In this document: positions 35,158 through 44,600 of the stretch, in pieces
Layout of the letters: every line of letters starts with the position of its first letter
How positions within the stretch are numbered: position 1 is the first letter of the stretch
Assembly (NCBI GenBank): GCA_963841105.1
Contig: CAWJCB010000009.1
Span: 186,001-250,000, forward strand
DNA: 64,000 nucleotides
Direction of reading: 5' to 3'
Source: VAZQ01 sp963841105
Lineage (GTDB): Bacteria; Pseudomonadota; Alphaproteobacteria; Rhizobiales; Xanthobacteraceae
Program-made: the position numbers and the translations under genes
Notes under the pieces: generated by a model
The model's database searches: none
What the model was told of the DNA's origin: nothing
The model's input: only the letters and a program-made list of their open reading frames with translations

Positions 35158-35631
35158 ATGAAGGCGTTCCGCTACCGTGCTGCCGGAACTGTTCTGATCA
35201 TCATCGCAGCCGTTGCTCCAGCAACCGCGCAATTTGCTCCCGGCTCAGACGACCAGCAGGACCAGGCAACCACGCCAGCAGGTAAGAAATCGGCTGCTTC
35301 AGCGGGTCCAAACATCAATGGGAGCTGGACCGGGACGCTCAACCAGGTGGGGGCTGAAGCGCCCTATAAGTTCGAGCTCGTGATCAATGCCAAAGGAGCA
35401 ACGACGAGATATCCGGACCTCGACTGCACCGGCAAGCTTACGCGCGTCGGTTCTTCGAAATCGTATGCATTTTTCGTCGAAGCGATCACCAAAGGCCAAG
35501 CCGACAAGGGCGGCCGGTGTCCGGACGGCACCATCACCCTCGCTCGACAGGGCAACGATCTCACGCTGGGGTGGTTCGGAAGCGCGAATGGCAATACCAT
35601 TGTGGCCTATGGGATGCTGAAGAAGAAGTAA
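35158..35631 (+). CDS. Small secreted protein of unknown function
   Basis: The 157-residue protein has a signal peptide: basic start M-K-A-F-R-Y-R, a hydrophobic run, and an A-T-A-Q cleavage site near residue 25. A low-complexity Gln/Ala/Ser segment follows, then a compact domain from about residue 55 with I-N-G-S-W-T-G-T-L. That pattern resembles small lipocalin-like beta-barrels. Two Cys residues in the mature part (D-L-D-C and G-R-C-P) could form a disulfide. I do not recognise the function. It diverges from pccB with 103 bp between. Confidence 0.75.
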   Translation: MKAFRYRAAGTVLIIIAAVAPATAQFAPGSDDQQDQATTPAGKKSAASAGPNINGSWTGTLNQVGAEAPYKFELVINAKGATTRYPDLDCTGKLTRVGSSKSYAFFVEAITKGQADKGGRCPDGTITLARQGNDLTLGWFGSANGNTIVAYGMLKKK

Positions 35632-35645
35632 GCGGCGTCACGGCT

Positions 35646-36449
35646 TTAATCCTGACTGTCTGGTCTTTGGGCAGGCAACGCGAGCGCCCGCAGCACTTTG
35701 GCCGCCGCTCGCATTTCCGCAAAGCGGTGGGCGCGGCGTTCAAGCGCCAGCTCGTCACGACCCCACAATTCCATATTCCAATCCTCGTCCACATGCGCGG
35801 CCGACCATGCTTGCTCGACGGATAGCTCGCCGGAGGCAAACGCAAGTGCGATGAGGGCCGATCCTGTCAACGTGGTCATTGCGTGCACGGCGCCGAGTTG
35901 CCATGGCTCGGACGGAATGGCAGCCGCGGCGGCGTGGAGCGATTGCGGCGATTGGGCGAAGTGCATCATACGGCGCGTCGGCTGAAAATGCGCTCCTAAC
36001 GCGGCATGCGCCCAAGCGAGCACGGGGTCCCATGCTGCTGCTTGCCGGTTGACCAAAGCTTGCGGCGCTTCGGCGCGATAGAACAAGAGGTCGGAGGCAA
36101 GATATTTTTCCACCTCCTCCGCCACGGCCGTCTGCGAATGTGTCACACCATCGATAATGGTGTTGGCCAATCGGTTCAGCGGCATCTTCGCAGGATCGAT
36201 CACTTCGTGCTGCGCATCCCACTCGGCGGCGAGTGCCTCGGCCAACGCACGCCGAGGCGCTGTGAGCATTCCTCGCGCGGGTGTCTTCACCGGGTGCCCG
36301 TCTACCAAGATATCCCATGCCCCGTTGCTTTCCTCTGCGGAGCACTGCTCATACACGCGGCGACGCAATTGCGGGCGCGCGCTGCGCCGCGCCGCCGCCG
36401 TTGCATCGAGTGGCGGACTGGTGAAAGTCCCTTCCAGCAGATCGCGCAT
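35646..36449 (-). CDS. ATP12 family chaperone
   Basis: The 267-residue protein belongs to the ATP12 family, whose eukaryotic member helps assemble the F1-ATPase alpha subunit. It shows the N-terminal I-L-V-D-G-H-P-V-K-T-P-A, then A-E-A-L-A-A-E-W-D-A-Q, M-P-L-N-R-L-A-N-T-I-I-D-G-V, and near the end W-S-A-A-H-V-D-E-D-W-N. The last W-x-x-x-x-x-D-E-D-W strip is the family hallmark. ATG 36449 gives the usual family length; the frame is open upstream to 36590. It ends 14 bp from the converging secreted-protein gene. Confidence 0.88.
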   Translation of the reverse strand: MRDLLEGTFTSPPLDATAAARRSARPQLRRRVYEQCSAEESNGAWDILVDGHPVKTPARGMLTAPRRALAEALAAEWDAQHEVIDPAKMPLNRLANTIIDGVTHSQTAVAEEVEKYLASDLLFYRAEAPQALVNRQAAAWDPVLAWAHAALGAHFQPTRRMMHFAQSPQSLHAAAAAIPSEPWQLGAVHAMTTLTGSALIALAFASGELSVEQAWSAAHVDEDWNMELWGRDELALERRAHRFAEMRAAAKVLRALALPAQRPDSQD

Positions 36450-36967
36450 GCACTCAACATGGCTCGCGTTCGACGCGCTTGCAATCTTCCCCGCTACGGT
36501 GCCTCGCGTTCCTTGTCGCGACGTCGTGTTGACGTGTGAAGCCGCCAAAATTCGGCCGCACTGAGGGGTGCAGTACGAGACCCACACCACAGGCAGAAGC
36601 CGATCGAGGCTTTTTCGTTAGCCTCCGTATTGGTCCGTCATCATCAAAATTCTTGCGATGCAGCATGGGGCGATCTACTGAAAAACTCCAGCATATTCAG
36701 TAGCTTATCGATAACAGCAGGGGCGGCGACAAGGTGTTGGCGGGAGTTCAAGCATTGTCGGGTAGGCTCCGCACGATTTGTTGAACTCGAACAGCTAAAA
36801 CACTGTTATGACCCATGTATCGATGGAATTTCCGTGATGGCTCCCCTAGTATCCGCGTGGGATTCGGACGCGGCTTTGCAAGCCGAAGCGACGGAGACAT
36901 TGGCCGACGCGGGCTCGCGCAGGGTGACCTCATCAGGGGCGCGAGTGGCGTGCGTGCAGAGGTATAG
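36450..36967. other. 518-bp gap, no convincing gene
   Basis: This stretch separates the ATP12 gene from the divergent 2-oxoacid oxidoreductase cluster. Short open frames exist on both strands but none has recognisable motifs or a good ribosome site. The GC content near 36640-36840 is lower than in the flanks, as expected of a regulatory region, so the promoters of both units probably lie here. I saw no clear operator or palindrome. Confidence 0.5.
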
Positions 36968-38770
36968 ATGAAACCTACGGACATTTCGGCACCGGACTAC
37001 TTTCACAAGGTCGTAGATTGCCAATGGGCCTGTCCGGCTCACACGCCAGTTCCGGAATACATTCGCCTGATCGCTGCTGGCCGCTACAGCGACGCCTACA
37101 TGATCAATTGGAAATCCAATGTTTTTCCCGGAATCCTGGGCCGCACCTGCGATCGACCCTGCGAGCCAGCGTGCCGACGGGTGCGCGTGGAGAAGGAGCC
37201 GGTCGCCATCTGTCGGCTCAAGCGCGTCGCTGCGGATTTCAAGGAGGACATCCGCAATCGTCTGCCCCCGCCGGCTGCGGTCAAGAATGGTAAGCGCATC
37301 GCGCTCATCGGCGCCGGTCCTGCGTCCCTGACAGTCGCGCGCAACCTGGCGCCGCTCGGGTATCACTGCATTGTATTCGATCAGGATCCCAAAGCGGGCG
37401 GCATGATCCGCACGCAGATCCCGAGATTCCGTCTACCGGAATCCATTATCGACGAGGAATGCGATTACATCCTCCATCTCGGAATTGAGTTTCGCGGAGG
37501 AACGCGGGTCGACAGCCTCAAATCGCTGCTTGGAGAGAATTGGGATGCGATATTTGTGGGCTCCGGCGCGCCGCGTGGTCGCGACCTGGATATTCCCGGG
37601 CGCAAGGAAGCGGCGGCGAATATCCACATTGGCATCGATTGGCTCTCTTCCGTCTCCTTTGGGCACATCGGCAGCATCGGAAAGCGAGTGATTGTGCTCG
37701 GCGGAGGCAATACCGCCATGGACTGCTGCCGGTCGTCACGCCGCCTCGGCGGCCAAGATGTGAAAGTGGTGGTGCGCTCCGGCTTCGAAGAGATGAAAGC
37801 GTCTCCTTGGGAAAAGGAGGATGCCATGCACGAGGACATCCCGATCCTGAATTTCCTCGTTCCTAAGGAGTTCACGCATGAGAACGGCCGACTGACTGGA
37901 GTTGTTTTCGAAAAGGTCAAGGCCGAGCATGATGCGAATGGCCGGCGCAATCTCGTTCCCACCGGCGAGCGTGATCAGCATCTCCTCTGCGACGATGTAC
38001 TCGTTGCAGTGGGCCAGGAGAATGCCTTTCCCTGGATCGAGCGCGATATCGGCATCGAGTTCGACAAGTGGGGCATGCCGAAGGTCAATGCCAAGACCAT
38101 GGCTTCGACCCACCCTAAGGTGTTTTTCGGTGGCGATGCCGCCCTTGGCCCGAAGAACATCATTTGGGCGGTTGCCCATGGCCATGACGCCGCACTCTCG
38201 ATCCACAAATTGTGCCATGACGAGGACATCAACGACCGCCCGTTACCCATGGTGGAGATCGTCAGCCAGAAGATGGGTATCCATGAATGGAGCTATGACA
38301 ACGATATTGCGCCCGATCGACGCTACCGCGTGCCGCTGCGAGACAAGGTGATTGCTTTGCGCGACATCAAGGCCGAGGTGGAGCTCGGCTACGATCTGGA
38401 GCTTGCACTGAAGGAAGCGCATCGGTGTCTCAACTGCGATGTGCAGACCGTATTCACCTCCTCGCTATGCATCGAATGCGACGCGTGCGTCGATATCTGC
38501 CCAATGGACTGCATCACCTTCACACAGAACGCCGAAGAGCCCGATCTGCGAACGCGGCTTAAGGCACCGGCCATGAACGCGACCCAGGATCTCTACATCG
38601 CCAATGGCCTCAAGACCGGGCGCATCATGGTCAAGGACGAGGATGTTTGCCTGCACTGCGGCCTCTGTGCCGAGCGCTGCCCAACCGGCGCCTGGGACAT
38701 GAAAAAATATCTCATCGACATCACTCACGCGGATGACTTATGCCGAGTACCAGCCCGATCAGCAGCGTAA
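36968..38770 (+). CDS. GltD-like FAD/NAD(P) oxidoreductase with C-terminal 2x[4Fe-4S] domain
   Basis: The 600-residue protein resembles the glutamate synthase small subunit with extra clusters. The N-terminal domain has C-Q-W-A-C-P-A-H and G-R-T-C-D-R-P-C-E-P-A-C for Fe-S. The FAD site is I-A-L-I-G-A-G-P-A-S-L-T, the NAD(P) site V-I-V-L-G-G-G-N-T-A-M-D, and the closing FAD strip F-F-G-G-D-A-A. After residue 475 come C-L-N-C-D, C-I-E-C-D-A-C-V-D-I-C-P and C-L-H-C-G-L-C-A-E-R-C-P, two ferredoxin-like clusters. It overlaps the KorA-like gene by 31 bp, so it most likely links that enzyme's electrons to NAD(P). It is not glutamate synthase, because no large subunit is present. Confidence 0.85.
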   Translation: MKPTDISAPDYFHKVVDCQWACPAHTPVPEYIRLIAAGRYSDAYMINWKSNVFPGILGRTCDRPCEPACRRVRVEKEPVAICRLKRVAADFKEDIRNRLPPPAAVKNGKRIALIGAGPASLTVARNLAPLGYHCIVFDQDPKAGGMIRTQIPRFRLPESIIDEECDYILHLGIEFRGGTRVDSLKSLLGENWDAIFVGSGAPRGRDLDIPGRKEAAANIHIGIDWLSSVSFGHIGSIGKRVIVLGGGNTAMDCCRSSRRLGGQDVKVVVRSGFEEMKASPWEKEDAMHEDIPILNFLVPKEFTHENGRLTGVVFEKVKAEHDANGRRNLVPTGERDQHLLCDDVLVAVGQENAFPWIERDIGIEFDKWGMPKVNAKTMASTHPKVFFGGDAALGPKNIIWAVAHGHDAALSIHKLCHDEDINDRPLPMVEIVSQKMGIHEWSYDNDIAPDRRYRVPLRDKVIALRDIKAEVELGYDLELALKEAHRCLNCDVQTVFTSSLCIECDACVDICPMDCITFTQNAEEPDLRTRLKAPAMNATQDLYIANGLKTGRIMVKDEDVCLHCGLCAERCPTGAWDMKKYLIDITHADDLCRVPARSAA

Positions 38771-40587
38771 ACGATTTCGTCGTCCGGTTTGCGAACGTTA
38801 ACGGCTCCGGATCGGCAAGCGCGAACGAGTTGTTTGCCCGAGCGGTGCTGCGCATGGGCATCCCGGTCGCGCCCCGCAATATCTTCCCTTCGAACATCCA
38901 GGGGCTGCCGACTTGGTACGAAGTCCGCGTCTCGCAAGCCGGGCATCTCGGCGCCCGTGGCGGCACGGATTTGCTGGTGGCTATGAACCCGCAGACCTGG
39001 GACAGGGACGTCGCTCTCATCGAGCCAGGCGGGTACTTGTTCTATGATTGCACCAAGCCGATGCCGAGATCGAGGTTCCGCGACGACATCACCGTCATCG
39101 GCGTGCCGCTGACTGCTATTTGCAATCGCGAATACACCGATCCGCGCCAACGCCAACTCTTCAAGAACATCATCTATATCGGCGCGTTGTCCGCCCTGCT
39201 GGACATGGACGTCAAAGTCATCGAGCACCTCATTGGCGAGCAATTCAAGTCGAAGGAAAAGCTGATCGGGGCGAACATGCATGCGCTGCATCTCGGCCGT
39301 GACTGGGCGCTGATGAATCTGGCCTGCCCGACCGGGCTGCGCTTGCGTCGCGCTAATGCGGTCGGCGACCGGATTTTCATTGAAGGAAACTCAGCGGCGG
39401 CTTTGGGTGCAGTCTATGGCGGCGCCACCGTCTGCGCCTGGTATCCGATCACGCCGTCCTCATCCCTTGCCGATGCGTTCACCAAGCATTGTCGTGGTCT
39501 GCGGGTCGATCCTGTAACCAAGCAAAGCAAAGTGGCGATTGTGCAAGCCGAGGATGAGCTCGCCTCGATCGGCATGGTGATTGGCGCAGCCTGGAACGGC
39601 GGCCGCGCCTTCACCGCGACTTCCGGCCCTGGCATTTCGCTGATGCAGGAATTCCTGGGGTTGGCCTATTTCGCAGAAATTCCAGCGGTGGTGTTCGACG
39701 TGCAGCGCGCGGGCCCTTCGACAGGCATGCCCACGCGCACGCAGCAATGCGATCTGATCTCATGCGCCTATGCCTCACACGGCGATACCAAGCACGTGCT
39801 GCTGTTCCCGGAGGATCCGGCAGAGGCATTCGACTTTGCGGCGGATGCATTCGACCTCGCCGACCGATTGCAAACCCCGGTCTTCGTCATGCTGGATCTC
39901 GATATCGGAATGAATCATCGCCTTTGCCGTCCGCTGACCTGGGACGACAACCGCAAATACGACCGCGGCAAGGTGATCACGCAAGCAGAGCTTGAGGCGG
40001 GAAAGGATTTTGGCCGCTATCTCGACGTCGACGGCGATGGCATTCCGTATCGCACGTATCCCGGAACTCACCCGAGCAAGGGTTCATTCTTCACCCGCGG
40101 AACATCTCGTGATCGCTACGCGCGCTACACGGAGGAAGGCGCCGCCTACGCGGACAATATGCAGCGGCTCATTCGCAAGTTCGAGACCGCAAAGAATCTT
40201 GTCCCCCGGCCGCTGCAGGCCGACGCCGCCAAGCCCAGCAAATACGGCGTGATCTATTACGGCTCGACCGCCCCCGCGATGAACGAGGCGATCCAGTTCA
40301 TTGAGGCGCGCGGACTGTCACTCGATCGGCTGCGTGTCCGCGCCTTTCCATTCCATTCGAGCGTGACAAGCTTCATCGGCGAGCATGACTTTGTTTTTGT
40401 CGTAGAGCAGAACCGTGATGCGCAGCTGCGATCCCTGATTGTCAATGAATGCGGCATCGACCCCATCCGGCTCGTGCCCATTCTGCACTACGACGGCACC
40501 CCGATCACCGCGCGCTTCATAGCGCGCGCCATCGCCGAGCACATCGATGCCCTCAAGGTGACCCCGCTGCGCAAGGTGGTTTCATGA
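38740..40587 (+). CDS. korA: 2-oxoacid:ferredoxin oxidoreductase, fused gamma-alpha subunit
   Basis: The 615-residue protein joins two domains. Residues about 10-195 are the gamma domain, starting V-R-F-A-N-V-N-G-S-G-S-A-S; residues about 215-600 are the alpha (pyrimidine-binding) domain with A-W-Y-P-I-T-P-S-S-S-L-A. The latter is the Y-P-I-T-P motif of KorA. The enzyme oxidatively decarboxylates a 2-oxoacid, probably 2-oxoglutarate, to its acyl-CoA, reducing ferredoxin. The stop codon overlaps the start of the beta subunit (ATGA). The set of GltD-like protein, KorA and KorB in an otherwise aerobic-looking genome suggests a parallel route to 2-oxoglutarate dehydrogenase. The exact 2-oxoacid cannot be proven from sequence. 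Confidence 0.87.
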   Translation: MPSTSPISSVNDFVVRFANVNGSGSASANELFARAVLRMGIPVAPRNIFPSNIQGLPTWYEVRVSQAGHLGARGGTDLLVAMNPQTWDRDVALIEPGGYLFYDCTKPMPRSRFRDDITVIGVPLTAICNREYTDPRQRQLFKNIIYIGALSALLDMDVKVIEHLIGEQFKSKEKLIGANMHALHLGRDWALMNLACPTGLRLRRANAVGDRIFIEGNSAAALGAVYGGATVCAWYPITPSSSLADAFTKHCRGLRVDPVTKQSKVAIVQAEDELASIGMVIGAAWNGGRAFTATSGPGISLMQEFLGLAYFAEIPAVVFDVQRAGPSTGMPTRTQQCDLISCAYASHGDTKHVLLFPEDPAEAFDFAADAFDLADRLQTPVFVMLDLDIGMNHRLCRPLTWDDNRKYDRGKVITQAELEAGKDFGRYLDVDGDGIPYRTYPGTHPSKGSFFTRGTSRDRYARYTEEGAAYADNMQRLIRKFETAKNLVPRPLQADAAKPSKYGVIYYGSTAPAMNEAIQFIEARGLSLDRLRVRAFPFHSSVTSFIGEHDFVFVVEQNRDAQLRSLIVNECGIDPIRLVPILHYDGTPITARFIARAIAEHIDALKVTPLRKVVS

Positions 40588-41639
40588 CCTACATCGCCAA
40601 GCCGAAATTTCACCATCCGTCGCTGCCGAAGAATGCGCTCGGATACACCCATCGTGACTACGAAGGCTCGGTATCCACGCTTTGCGCGGGGTGCGGACAC
40701 GATTCCATCTCAGGCGCGATTATCGAGGCCTGCTTCGAGCTTAACATCGAGCCGCATCGGGTCGCCAAGCTCTCCGGCATTGGTTGCTCGTCCAAGACCC
40801 CGACCTACTTTCTGGGCAACTCGCACGGCTTCAACTCCGTGCATGGGCGCATGCCGTCGGTCCTCACCGGAGCAAATCTTGCCAATCGCGAGCTCATCTA
40901 TCTTGGTGTGTCGGGCGACGGCGATTCGGCATCCATCGGCCTGGGACAATTCGCTCATGCGCTGCGGCGCGGGGTGAACATGATCTATATCGTCGAGAAC
41001 AACGGCGTCTACGGCCTCACCAAGGGCCAGTTCTCGGCCACAGCCGATCGCGGCTCGAAGTCCAAGCGCGGCCTGACCAATACCGACAATGCCATCGATC
41101 TCGCCGCCATGGCATTGCAGCTCGGCGCCACGTTCGTTGCCCGATCGTTTTCGGGCGACAAGGCGCAGTTGGTGCCGCTGATCAAGGCGGCAATTCAGCA
41201 TGAGGGTGCCGCCTTCCTTGACGTGATCTCGCCGTGCGTCGCATTCAATAACCACGAAGGATCGACCAAGAGCTTCGACTATGTGCGCGAGCATAATGAA
41301 GCGGTGAACCGGCTCGATTTCATGACCGGGCGTGCGCCGATCGCGGTGAGTTACGAGCCCGGCTCGGTCGAGGTGGTCGAGCAGCACGACGGCTCGAAGC
41401 TCGTCCTCAAGAAGACTGCGGCCGACTATGACCCGCACGACCGCGTTGCCGCGATGAACTTCCTGGCACAGCATGCGGTCATTGGGCAGGTCGTCACCGG
41501 TCTTCTCTATGTCGATCCAGAATCAGAGGATTTGCACCGGCATTTCAACACCGTGGACGCTCCCCTCAACTCATTGTCGGAAAAGGAGCTGTGCCCGGGA
41601 TCGGCGGCGCTGGAAAAAATCAACGCCAGCCTGCGGTGA
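40584..41639 (+). CDS. korB: 2-oxoacid:ferredoxin oxidoreductase, beta (TPP) subunit
   Basis: The 351-residue protein is the thiamine-diphosphate subunit. It shows S-T-L-C-A-G-C-G-H-D-S-I for Fe-S and TPP contacts, G-I-G-C-S-S-K-T, the Mg-TPP motif V-S-G-D-G-D-S-A-S-I-G, and V-E-N-N-G-V-Y-G-L-T-K-G-Q, as in KorB. Its ATG overlaps the TGA of korA, so the subunits are made in equal amounts. The open frame extends 45 codons upstream, but that part is only korA read in another frame. It ends 14 bp before the converging CHAT gene. Confidence 0.9.
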   Translation: MTYIAKPKFHHPSLPKNALGYTHRDYEGSVSTLCAGCGHDSISGAIIEACFELNIEPHRVAKLSGIGCSSKTPTYFLGNSHGFNSVHGRMPSVLTGANLANRELIYLGVSGDGDSASIGLGQFAHALRRGVNMIYIVENNGVYGLTKGQFSATADRGSKSKRGLTNTDNAIDLAAMALQLGATFVARSFSGDKAQLVPLIKAAIQHEGAAFLDVISPCVAFNNHEGSTKSFDYVREHNEAVNRLDFMTGRAPIAVSYEPGSVEVVEQHDGSKLVLKKTAADYDPHDRVAAMNFLAQHAVIGQVVTGLLYVDPESEDLHRHFNTVDAPLNSLSEKELCPGSAALEKINASLR

Positions 41640-41653
41640 GGGCGGCGGCAGAG

Positions 41654-44600
41654 CTACCTTCTCGCGCCCTCGCCAACCACCACGAACGGCGCCCAGTAGG
41701 CTGGATAGGCATTGCGCGGGTCGGAGGTGTCGGAGAGATACGCGAGCATGGCGCGGCGCAATGCCTCGGCGCGGCCGAGCGTGGGATCGGACCTCATGAT
41801 GTCGAATGTCGAGGTCGTAAGGCGCATCGCCGCATTGCTCTCGACTGCCCAATGTGAGACGAGCAGCGCGCGAGCGCCGGCATAAAAGAAGGCGCGAGCC
41901 AAGCCGGACAACGCTTCCGCGCCGGGCTTGTCGCCGGCAATGGTGTTGCAGGCGGAAAGCACCACCCAGTCGGCATTGAGCTTGAGCTGCGCCACCTCGC
42001 TTGCGGTAAGAAGACCATCATCGGTGTCGCTTGACTGCTTCGGGAGCGTCAGTGCGAGCGAGGGCTCCGCCAATCCCTTGATCTCACCGGCAACCAGCCC
42101 ATGCGTGGCGAAATAGACGACGCGGTAATCAGACAGCGGCGCGCGTTTGACCGTGCTCTCGCTCGCATCCTGTCGCAAATGGATGCTGCTCTGCGGCGCG
42201 CGGAGGTTCTGCGCCACCGCGCGCAGCTCGGCAGCCGTCTCCGGCAGGCGCGGAAGCGCTTGGCTGAGCATACTGCGGTCGATGTCTACTCCCTTGAAGA
42301 ACTCGGTATACGACCTAGTCGCGACCGAGGTTCGTTCCTGGCTCGCCTGCTTGCTTTCCTCCTCGGCGTTGAAAATCGGATCGCCGAAGCCGATCAGCGG
42401 TTGCTTCGCCTCGTCCTTGCGTGCAAACACGCGCAGCGCTTTGAGGCTTGCGACTGACGGCAGCACGCCTATGGCGTGGCGCTTGAGTAGCCATTGAGCA
42501 TTGCGATAGGCCGCTAGATCACCCGGAGCCGCTGGTGCCGGCTTCTCCGTCACAAGAAGATGAAACGGCAGCGCCGTCAACGCGCCGGACGGCACGACGA
42601 TGAGATGGCGCTTGTCCTTGATCAGCGGCTCGACGGGGCCGATGAGCGTATCGTAAAGCTCGTGCGCTAGGCCGAGATCAAATAGCTCCTTCTCACGCCC
42701 GTTGGCGCATTCTGCGCGCGCGAGCCCACGACCTTGTGTTGCTGCGTCGGCGCATTCCTTTGCAAGGACGCGGCCGCATTCAATCCGCGATAAGCCGCGC
42801 TTTTCCGCTTCAGCTTGCGTGCATTCCGGGCGTTCCAATCCGTGGTGCAACGCATCGACATCGAGGCCGCCGCGGAACGCGGCGACCTTTTGCGCCAGCG
42901 CTTTGCTGTCAAGCGGAATTGCTTTCCAGTCGAGCCCCTCGCGCGTCAGCGCAAAGACGTAAAGCTCCCAATGCCGGTCCCCCGCAAGCCAGAAGACCAG
43001 GGCCTCGTCCTTACTGAGAAGCCCCTGCGCTTCCTCGGGTCTGAGCGGAGTTGGGCTCGCGAGGGCGGCGTAGTCCGGATACTCCTTTTCGAGCCTCGCT
43101 CCAATGGCAGGGAGCTTCTGCTCGATGTCGCTGAGCTGTTGGCGCAAACCAGCAATCGCGGCGCTGTCCTGCTGCGCCTCTGGCCGGGAAACCGCCGCGA
43201 CCATCGCCGCCTCGCGGCTAGCCCTGAGCGCTAAGAGGTCCTGGCGTTCACGCACAAGCGCAGCGAGCGCATCGGCGCCAGACGCAAAGCGCAAGCCCAT
43301 TTGCTGCACGGCTGCGGCGGCAGATGAATGATTCGCCCATTGCGCCATCTCGAAGGCTTCCCGCGCGGCCGCCGGCAGAGTTTGAACCATCCCCTTCTGA
43401 ACGGCAGCGTCGAGATACGCGAGATGATGAAGGAAGTACTCCGCGCGCTCCTCAAGGAGACCCTTGTTGTCGAGCCTGTCCTGGATGCCGAGGCTTTCGA
43501 CGGACGCATGGCGGGTCACTGCTGTAGTCGCCTTACGCGCGTAGGCAAGCGAATTTTCGATGTTGCCGGCGTTGGCAGACATCAGCGCGAGGTTGTGGAG
43601 TGTGTGGGCAATTTCGGGGTGGTTTTTGCCGTGAACCCGCTCATATATGGCCAAGGCGCGCAGGTAGAACGCCTCGGCCTCCGCGTACCTGCCTTGAAAT
43701 GCGTACATGACCGCGAGGCTATGCAGGCTATGGGCTGTGTCTCTGTGATTCGGCCCCAGCGAGTGCTCGCGGATGACCAGCGCGCGCTGGTGAAGCTCTT
43801 CGGCTTCCGCGTACTTTTCCAGGTGTCTATACAGAACGGCCAAGCCCGTTAAGGCATCGGCGACGGCCGGGTGATTGGGACCGACCGTTTGCTCCGCAAT
43901 TGCCAGCGCCTGCCGATAAATTTCCTCCGCTTCCGCATACTTGCCTTGGTCTGTAAGATTGCTTGCCAGAGCCACGAGGGCATCACCCACATCCGGATGG
44001 TTCCGGCCGAGCGCTTGCTCCTTGATTGCCACCACCCGCCGATAGATTTGCTCCGCCTCGGCATGTTTGTCCTGCTTCTTGTCCAAGCTGGCCAGGCCCC
44101 AAAGATCGTTAGCAACGTTTGGTCTGTGTGCCTGCTGATGAATAGCCAACGCGCGCCGGTAGAGCCGATCCGCCTCGGCATATTTTCCGTTCCTCTCCTG
44201 CGCCACGGCCAGATTGTAGAGCGCGTCCGCCACGTCCGGATGGTCTGCGCCGAGCGCTTTTTCCGTAATCGCCAGCGCGCGTTTGTGGAGGCCCTCGGCT
44301 TCGGCGTACTTGCCTTGGTATCCGTACAAGCTGGCGAGGGTGTTGAGGCCATTAGCCAGATCGGGGTGGTCGGCACCAAGCGCTTTCTCCCAGATCGCCA
44401 GTGCACGTGTTTCGGCCCGCTCGGCATCGGCGTACCTGGCCTGGTGGGCATAGACGACGGCCAGGCTGTTGAGGCCACCGGCCACATCTGGATGGTTTGC
44501 GCCGAGCGCCTTTTCCCTGATCGCCAACGCGCGTTTGTGGAGGTCCTCGGCGTCGGCGTACTTGCCCTGCTTGGCGTATGCGTTGGCCAGGCCGATGAGG

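Noticed and set aside
36630..36971. 113-codon plus-strand frame in the gap before the GltD-like gene
   Set aside because: No motif, composition unlike neighbours, poor ribosome site; more likely regulatory DNA.
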